Shown here one piece after another: positions 59,814-64,000 of a stretch of DNA of 64,000 nt. The notes beneath the pieces are model-generated. The model was given only the letters and a program-made list of their open reading frames with translations. It made no database searches and was not told the DNA's origin. Source of the DNA: Bog-473 sp963809825 (GTDB lineage Bacteria; Actinomycetota; Acidimicrobiia; Acidimicrobiales; RAAP-2); the NCBI GenBank assembly GCA_963809825.1, contig CAWELJ010000003.1, forward strand, positions 1-64,000, given 5' to 3'. Made by a program: the position numbers and the translations under genes. Numbering within the stretch: position 1 is the stretch's first letter; the number at the start of each line of letters is the position of its first letter.

Positions 59814-60613
59814 GCGCATTCCGGGCCGGGCCGGCGGCCCGGTGCTGGGTCGCCGGTGCTCTCGTGCTCGGCGCGTGCCTCGCGGGGTCCGGCGCGGCCG
59901 GCGCCGCCCCGAAGTCTCCTCCGGGGCTCGACACCGTGGTCCTCCCCGACCTCGGTCCCGGCTATTCCGTCACGACCGAGGGGCCGCTCGACGCGTCGCA
60001 GTTCGCGTCCAACTCCCCCGATCCGGCGGCCGCCACGACCGCACTGGCCACCCTGGCCAAGACGATCAGCACCTACGAAAGGGTCTGGAGCACCCCCGGC
60101 GGGGCCAACGAGGTACAGGATCTCCTCGTTCGCTTCCCCTCCGCCGTGGGGGCCCAGGTCTTCCGGCAGGCCGCACAGCACTCGCTCGACTCCGGCGAGA
60201 TCGTGAGCTCGGGCCCCTTGCCCGGGGTTCCGGGAGCACACCGGACGACGTACTTCGCGTCGACCACCCAGGCCGGTGTCGGCCAGGCGATCACCATGCG
60301 TGCCGGCGTCTACGTGGACCTGCTGTCGTTCTTCTCGGCGGCGGCGGGCAACCCGCAGCCGATCAAGCCGGCCGACGCCGTTCGGGTCGCCCGAGCCCAG
60401 CAGGCCGCCATGGTGGCGGCCCCCGGTGGGACCGCGTCGCTGCCGCCCACGAACACCAAGCGGGGTGTTTCCCTCGGATCGATCGGCGTGGCCGCGCTCG
60501 TCGTCGCCGTCGCCGCCCTCGCCGTGGCCGCACCGGCGCTGTGCGCCGTCGCCGCCAGAAGTTCGAACAAAGCTGACACGATGCGGCTGATCAACGGATC
60601 GATCAGCGCATAG
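59810..60613 (+). CDS. Exported membrane-anchored protein of unknown function, coupled to metH
   Basis: Protein of 267 residues, not recognised. The start is GTG 59810, which overlaps the metH stop as GTGA. A signal peptide (CWVAGALVLGACLAGSGAAG, ending GAAP) is followed by a soluble domain with VVLPDLGPGYSVTTEGPLDA, TISTYERVWSTPGGANEVQD, LLVRFPSAVGAQVFRQAAQH and AHRTTYFASTTQAGVGQAIT, then a C-terminal helix (IGVAALVVAVAALAVAAPAL). The layout (signal, domain, anchor) resembles lipoprotein-like or sensor proteins. Its coupling to metH is odd because MetH is cytosolic. The 3' end overlaps the LipB-LipA gene by 11 bases in convergent orientation. Confidence 0.72.
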   Translation: MSAFRAGPAARCWVAGALVLGACLAGSGAAGAAPKSPPGLDTVVLPDLGPGYSVTTEGPLDASQFASNSPDPAAATTALATLAKTISTYERVWSTPGGANEVQDLLVRFPSAVGAQVFRQAAQHSLDSGEIVSSGPLPGVPGAHRTTYFASTTQAGVGQAITMRAGVYVDLLSFFSAAAGNPQPIKPADAVRVARAQQAAMVAAPGGTASLPPTNTKRGVSLGSIGVAALVVAVAALAVAAPALCAVAARSSNKADTMRLINGSISA

Positions 60614-62222
60614 CGGAGGCCGCGGCGGCCTCGCGGGCGTGGTAGCTGGACCGGGTCAGCGGCGACGCCTCGGTGTGAGCCACGCCGAGCTCGGCCCCGA
60701 CGTGGCGCAGGCGGTCGAACTCCTCCGGCGTCCAGTAGCGGGAGACTGGGAGATGGTCGCGGCTCGGGCGCAGGTACTGCCCGATGGTGACGATGGACAC
60801 CCCGACCGAGTGGAGATCGGCCATGGTTGCGATCACCTCGTGCTCGTGCTCGCCCAACCCCACCATGAGGCCCGACTTGGTCACCAACCCGGCCTGGGCG
60901 GCGCGGGCCAACACGGCCAGGCTCCGTGCGTACCCCGCCGACGGCCGGACCGCGCGCTGGAGCCGGGCCACCGTCTCGATGTTGTGGTTGAGCACGTCGG
61001 GTCGCGCTCCGAAGATGGCGTCGAGGGACTCCTCGTCCCCCTTGCAGTCGGAGATCAGCACCTCGACCGTCGTGCCCGGCGTGCGGTCACGGATCGCCCC
61101 GATGGTCCGTGCCATGGCGCCTGCTCCCCCGTCCGCCAGGTCGTCGCGGGCGACGCAGGTCACCACGGCGTGCCCGAGCCCCATCCGCTCGACGGCGCGG
61201 GCGACCCGTTCGGGCTCGTCGGGTGACAGCGGCAGCGGATGCCGGGTGTCGACCTGGCAGAAGCCGCAGGCGCGCGTGCAACGCTCACCGTTGATCATGA
61301 AGGTGGCAGTGCCGTCGGCCCAGCACTCGTAGATGTTCGGGCAGCCCGCCTCCTCGCACACGGTGACGAGGCCGAGGTCGTGGACCGTCGCCCCGAGCCG
61401 GCGGTAGCCCTTGCCGATGCGCACGGGGACCCGGACCCAGTCCGGCTTGCGCTGCGCAATGTCGATGCCCTCCTCGGGCGCCACCCCGGCCTGGCGCAGC
61501 CGCCGCAGCAACGGCCGCTCGCTCGCGCCCAACGCGGCGGACACCCCGGCGATCCCGGTGACGACGTCCTGGCGCTCCACGACGCCGTCGCCGAACTCGG
61601 CGGCGGCCCGGGCCACGAAGGCGTCGATGACGTCCGCCATCGTCACGTCGACCGCCTCGGCCCGGAGCGACGTCACCCCGCGGTCCGCGATGCCGCACGG
61701 CACGATGTGCCCAAACATGGCCAGGTCGGAGGTGACGTTGAGCGCCACGCCGTGCAGCGTGCGGCGGCGGCCCGGGCCGACCCGCATCGTCCGCACGCCG
61801 ATGGCAGCGATCTTCCGCGGGTTGGGCCCGCCGGCGTCGACCCAGACGCCGGGGTAGTCGTCCACGCTGCTGGCTCCGGGCAGCCCGAGGTCGCCCAGCG
61901 TGTCGATCACCACGCGTTCCAGGCGACGCACGTGCCGGGCCCCCGACGTGGGGTCGTCGGGCACAGTGACGATCGGGTAGGCCACTAGCTGGCCCGGCCC
62001 GTGATAGGTGATGTCGCCCCCGCGGTCGGTGTGCTCGAGCGTCGCCTGGACCAGCGCCGGGTCGACCAGCATGTGGCGCTCGTCGGCATGGGCCCCGAGC
62101 GTGTAGGTGTGCGGGTGCTCGAGAAGCAGGAGGTAGTCGTCGTCGGCCTCGGTGGCCAGCGCGTGTTGCAGCGTGGACGACTCGTGGTACGGGACCGTCC
62201 CGAGCGATCGGATGCGCAGCAC
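60603..62222 (-). CDS. LipB-LipA fusion: octanoyltransferase plus lipoyl synthase
   Basis: Single chain of 539 residues carrying both steps of lipoate synthesis. Residues 1-220 are LipB: GGDITYHGPGQLVAYPI (68-84), Lys137 in NPRKIAAIGVR and Cys176 in GHIVPCGIADRGVTSL form the acyl-transfer pair. After a linker (220-255) LipA follows: the auxiliary-cluster motif CX4CX5C at Cys289, 294 and 300 (VCEEAGCPNIYECW), the radical-SAM motif CX3CX2C at Cys315, 319 and 322 (RCTRACGFCQV), and the terminal Ser in LTRSSYHAREA. All key residues of both enzymes are present and the frame is unbroken. The usual arrangement is two separate genes. GTG 62222 lies 9 bases after the E2 stop, placing it in an lpd-E2-lipBA operon. 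Confidence 0.95.
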   Translation of the reverse strand: MLRIRSLGTVPYHESSTLQHALATEADDDYLLLLEHPHTYTLGAHADERHMLVDPALVQATLEHTDRGGDITYHGPGQLVAYPIVTVPDDPTSGARHVRRLERVVIDTLGDLGLPGASSVDDYPGVWVDAGGPNPRKIAAIGVRTMRVGPGRRRTLHGVALNVTSDLAMFGHIVPCGIADRGVTSLRAEAVDVTMADVIDAFVARAAAEFGDGVVERQDVVTGIAGVSAALGASERPLLRRLRQAGVAPEEGIDIAQRKPDWVRVPVRIGKGYRRLGATVHDLGLVTVCEEAGCPNIYECWADGTATFMINGERCTRACGFCQVDTRHPLPLSPDEPERVARAVERMGLGHAVVTCVARDDLADGGAGAMARTIGAIRDRTPGTTVEVLISDCKGDEESLDAIFGARPDVLNHNIETVARLQRAVRPSAGYARSLAVLARAAQAGLVTKSGLMVGLGEHEHEVIATMADLHSVGVSIVTIGQYLRPSRDHLPVSRYWTPEEFDRLRHVGAELGVAHTEASPLTRSSYHAREAAAASAMR

Positions 62223-62231
62223 CCGCCGGTC

Positions 62232-63622
62232 CTAGAGCTCGGCGGCCCAGTCGCGGCTGCCCAGGAGCTCCGAGACCCGCGCCAGGAAGAGTGAGACGTA
62301 CGCACCGTCGACCGCCCGGTGGTCCCAGCTCACGCCGAGGATGCCGGTCGAGTGGATGGCGATCGACTCGGAGCCGTCGGGTTGTGTCACCACGACGGGG
62401 CGGCGTGCGATGCCGTCGGTGGCCAGGATCGCGACCTGGGGCTGGTTGATGATCGGGACGGTGAAGAAGGTGCCGAAGGGACCGTCGTTGGTGATGGAGA
62501 AGGTGCCGCCCGCGATGTCGTCGGCGTTGAGCTGCCGGCCCCGTGCCCGCTCGGCGAGATCGCGGATGCGTCGCGCCACGCCGCGCAGCGTGATCTCTTC
62601 GGCCCGGTGGATGACCGGCACGATCAGTCCCTCGTGGGCCAGGTCGATGGCGATCCCGAGATTGACCTCGGAGTGGACCAAGAGCGAGTCGTCGACCACC
62701 GACGCGTTGAGCAGCGGGAAGTCGCGCAGCGCCTCCACGGCCGCCCGGGCGACGAAGGGCAGGTAGGTGAGCGTGAACCCTTCCTCCGCCTTGAATCGCT
62801 CGCCCCACGCGGTGCGCACACGTTCGACGCTCTCGAAGTCGACCTCGTTCGCGATGAAGGCATGGGGCGAGGTCGCCTTGGACCGCACCATGTGCTCGGC
62901 CGTCCGGCGCCGCATGTTGGAGAACGGCACCAGCTGGTCACCGGCGCGGCGGAACGAGGCCATGGAGACGGGCGGCGCCGATGGCGCGCTGACGACCGGA
63001 GTCGCGGGAGCCGACGGCGCTGCCGGCGCCACGGACGCAGCCGGCGCCGGCGATGGCGGAGCTGCTGACGCCGTCGTGCTGGCCGACCGCCGCGACTCGA
63101 CGACACGCAACGCGTCCTCGCGGGTGATGCGACCGCCCGATCCGGTCCCCGTCACCTCCGACTCGCTGATGCCGTTCTCCGTCAGGAGCTTGCGCACGAT
63201 CGGCGACAGGACACGCGGCCCGACGCCGTCGCCGTTGGTCTGGGCGGCCGGCGCGGCGGGGACGGGCGCCTCTGCCGACGCCGCGGTGGGCGGCGGTGAC
63301 GTGACGGCGATGGTGCGGCTGCAGCCGTCCCGGCCGGCGCCCCGGTCGTGGTGGCGGCGGGGGCGGCCTCGGAGGGGGCCGAGCCGGCGCCGTCACCGAT
63401 CACGGCGAGCCGCACGCCGACCTCGACTGTCTCGCCCTCGGGGACGAGGATCTCGGTCAGGACACCGGCGGCCGGGGACGGCACCTCCGAGTCGACCTTG
63501 TCCGTCGAGACCTCGAAGAGCGGCTCGTCGCGCTCGACCTGATCACCGACGCCTTTCATCCAGCGGGTGATCGTCCCTTCGGTCACCGTCTCGCCGAGCT
63601 GCGGCATCATCACGTCAGCCAA
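62232..63622 (-). CDS. 2-oxoacid dehydrogenase E2 (dihydrolipoyl acyltransferase), one frameshift
   Basis: E2 core of a 2-oxoacid dehydrogenase, about 463 residues. The lipoyl domain begins MADVMMPQLGETVTEGTITR and carries the lipoylated Lys in FEVSTDKVDSEVPSP. The frame breaks in the Ala/Pro linker near 63310-63350 and resumes as GPRVLSPIVRKLLTENGISE, the E3/E1-binding peripheral domain. A second linker leads to the catalytic domain with FSNMRRRTAEHMVRSKATSP and the active site GVSWDHRAVDGAYVSLFLAR. It is probably the succinyltransferase or a branched-chain/pyruvate E2; which one is not decided. The start overlaps the lpd stop by 8 bases, and the LipB-LipA fusion follows after 9 bases. Confidence 0.92.
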
Positions 63623-64000
63623 CGTGCAGACCCCTTCCTGTCAGCGCCAGCATGGTCTCCCCGAAGGTCTCGGACAAAGACGGGTGCGGCTGGATGAATT
63701 GGGCCACCTCGTCGGGGAAGGCCTCCCAGTTGACCGCCAGGTAGCCCGCACCGAGTTGCTCGGTCACCCATGGGCCCGCCATGTGCACGCCCAGGATGCG
63801 GCCCGCCGACCCGTCGGCCCGGCGCTCGGCGACGATCTTCACGACCCCCTCGGTGTCCCCGATGATCTGGGCCCGGCTGTTGCCCCCGAAGGGGTCCTTC
63901 TTGGTGACGACCTCCAGCCCGGCCGCCGTGGCCTGCGCCTCGGTCATGCCGCAGAAGGCCACCTCGGGGTGGCAGTAGATGGCCCAGGGCACCCTGGAGT
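63615..64000 (-). CDS. lpd: Dihydrolipoyl dehydrogenase (E3), C-terminal part, cut by window edge
   Basis: Only the C-terminal 126 or so residues are inside the window. They form the dimerisation domain of the pyridine-nucleotide disulfide oxidoreductases: YCHPEVAFCGMTEAQATAAG, DPFGGNSRAQIIGDTEGVVK, GRILGVHMAGPWVTEQLGAG and the active-site FIQPHPSLSETFGE with the His-Pro-x-x-Ser-Glu motif. E3 reoxidises the dihydrolipoyl arm of E2 with NAD. The stop overlaps the E2 start by 8 bases, so lpd, E2 and the lipoate-making fusion are translated as one unit. Confidence 0.95.
   Translation of the reverse strand, partial: SRVPWAIYCHPEVAFCGMTEAQATAAGLEVVTKKDPFGGNSRAQIIGDTEGVVKIVAERRADGSAGRILGVHMAGPWVTEQLGAGYLAVNWEAFPDEVAQFIQPHPSLSETFGETMLALTGRGLHVG

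Noticed and set aside
1..64000. CRISPR arrays, prophage or integrative elements
   Set aside because: No regularly spaced repeats, no cas genes, no integrase, terminase or capsid genes. The only nuclease is the DUF222/HNH protein, and the partial tRNA at the left edge shows no adjacent integrase.

Overview
The window is a very GC-rich, densely packed bacterial chromosome segment. F420-type luciferase-like (LLM) oxidoreductases, an LmbE/PIG-L deacetylase of the mycothiol type, a DUF222/HNH endonuclease, frequent GTG starts, methylmalonyl-CoA mutase and many acyl-CoA genes point to Actinomycetota. Class Acidimicrobiia is my best guess, by inference only. Neighbouring genes usually overlap by 4 bases (ATGA or GTGA), and several convergent pairs overlap at their 3' ends.

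Layout. 1-3.3 kb: partial tRNA, S-adenosylhomocysteinase (ahcY), and an ECF sigma/anti-sigma pair. 3.3-10.6 kb: LmbE deacetylase, LLM oxidoreductase and threonine aldolase on the minus strand; then thioesterase and a coupled four-gene operon (LLM, thiolase-like, KAS III, nucleotidyltransferase). 11-16.2 kb: secreted GH43-like protein and a copper module (YcnI, broken CopC-CopD fusion, unknown membrane protein). 16.3-24.6 kb: YceH, SDR plus aldehyde dehydrogenase, acyl-CoA ligase, GNATs, Tag glycosylase, quinone reductase, HNH protein. 24.7-30.9 kb: GntR/ABC operon with a wrecked permease, secreted protein, LLM, SDR, ArsR plus SRPBCC, and a dihydrofolate-reductase-like remnant. 31-39.4 kb: glycan cluster on the minus strand (GT2-methyltransferase fusion, two-lobed aspartyl protease, two GT2s, UDP-xylose-synthase-like epimerase, Ugd, RmlD, RmlB). 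39.4-43.2 kb: biotin ligase divergent from a biotin-carboxylase/BCCP chain, then an M20 hydrolase. 43.3-45.2 kb: AT-richer membrane gene pair. 45.7-56.2 kb: ABM protein, GNAT, methylmalonyl-CoA mutase, VOC protein, CtaG-like protein, aldo-keto reductase, hydrolase, rhodanese-ThiF protein, nitroreductase, large membrane protein, PduO-type cobalamin adenosyltransferase. 56.3-64 kb: MetH with a coupled secreted protein, then lpd, E2 and a LipB-LipA fusion in one operon.

How the genes connect. MetH and AhcY belong to the methyl cycle; PduO can supply adenosylcobalamin to the mutase; BirA would biotinylate the carboxylase opposite it; the fused LipB-LipA would lipoylate the E2 encoded 9 bases upstream. 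The Ugd/Uxs and RmlB/RmlD pairs would make UDP-xylose and dTDP-rhamnose for the GT2 enzymes.

Two window-wide patterns stand out. At least a dozen genes have a TAnnnT-like hexamer 6-8 bases before the start codon and no Shine-Dalgarno sequence, the signature of leaderless mRNAs. Many otherwise conserved genes are broken by single-base indels in G/C runs, concentrated at 13-15.6, 24.7-25.9 and 34-41.4 kb. Because these hit housekeeping genes, I think most are sequencing or assembly errors.
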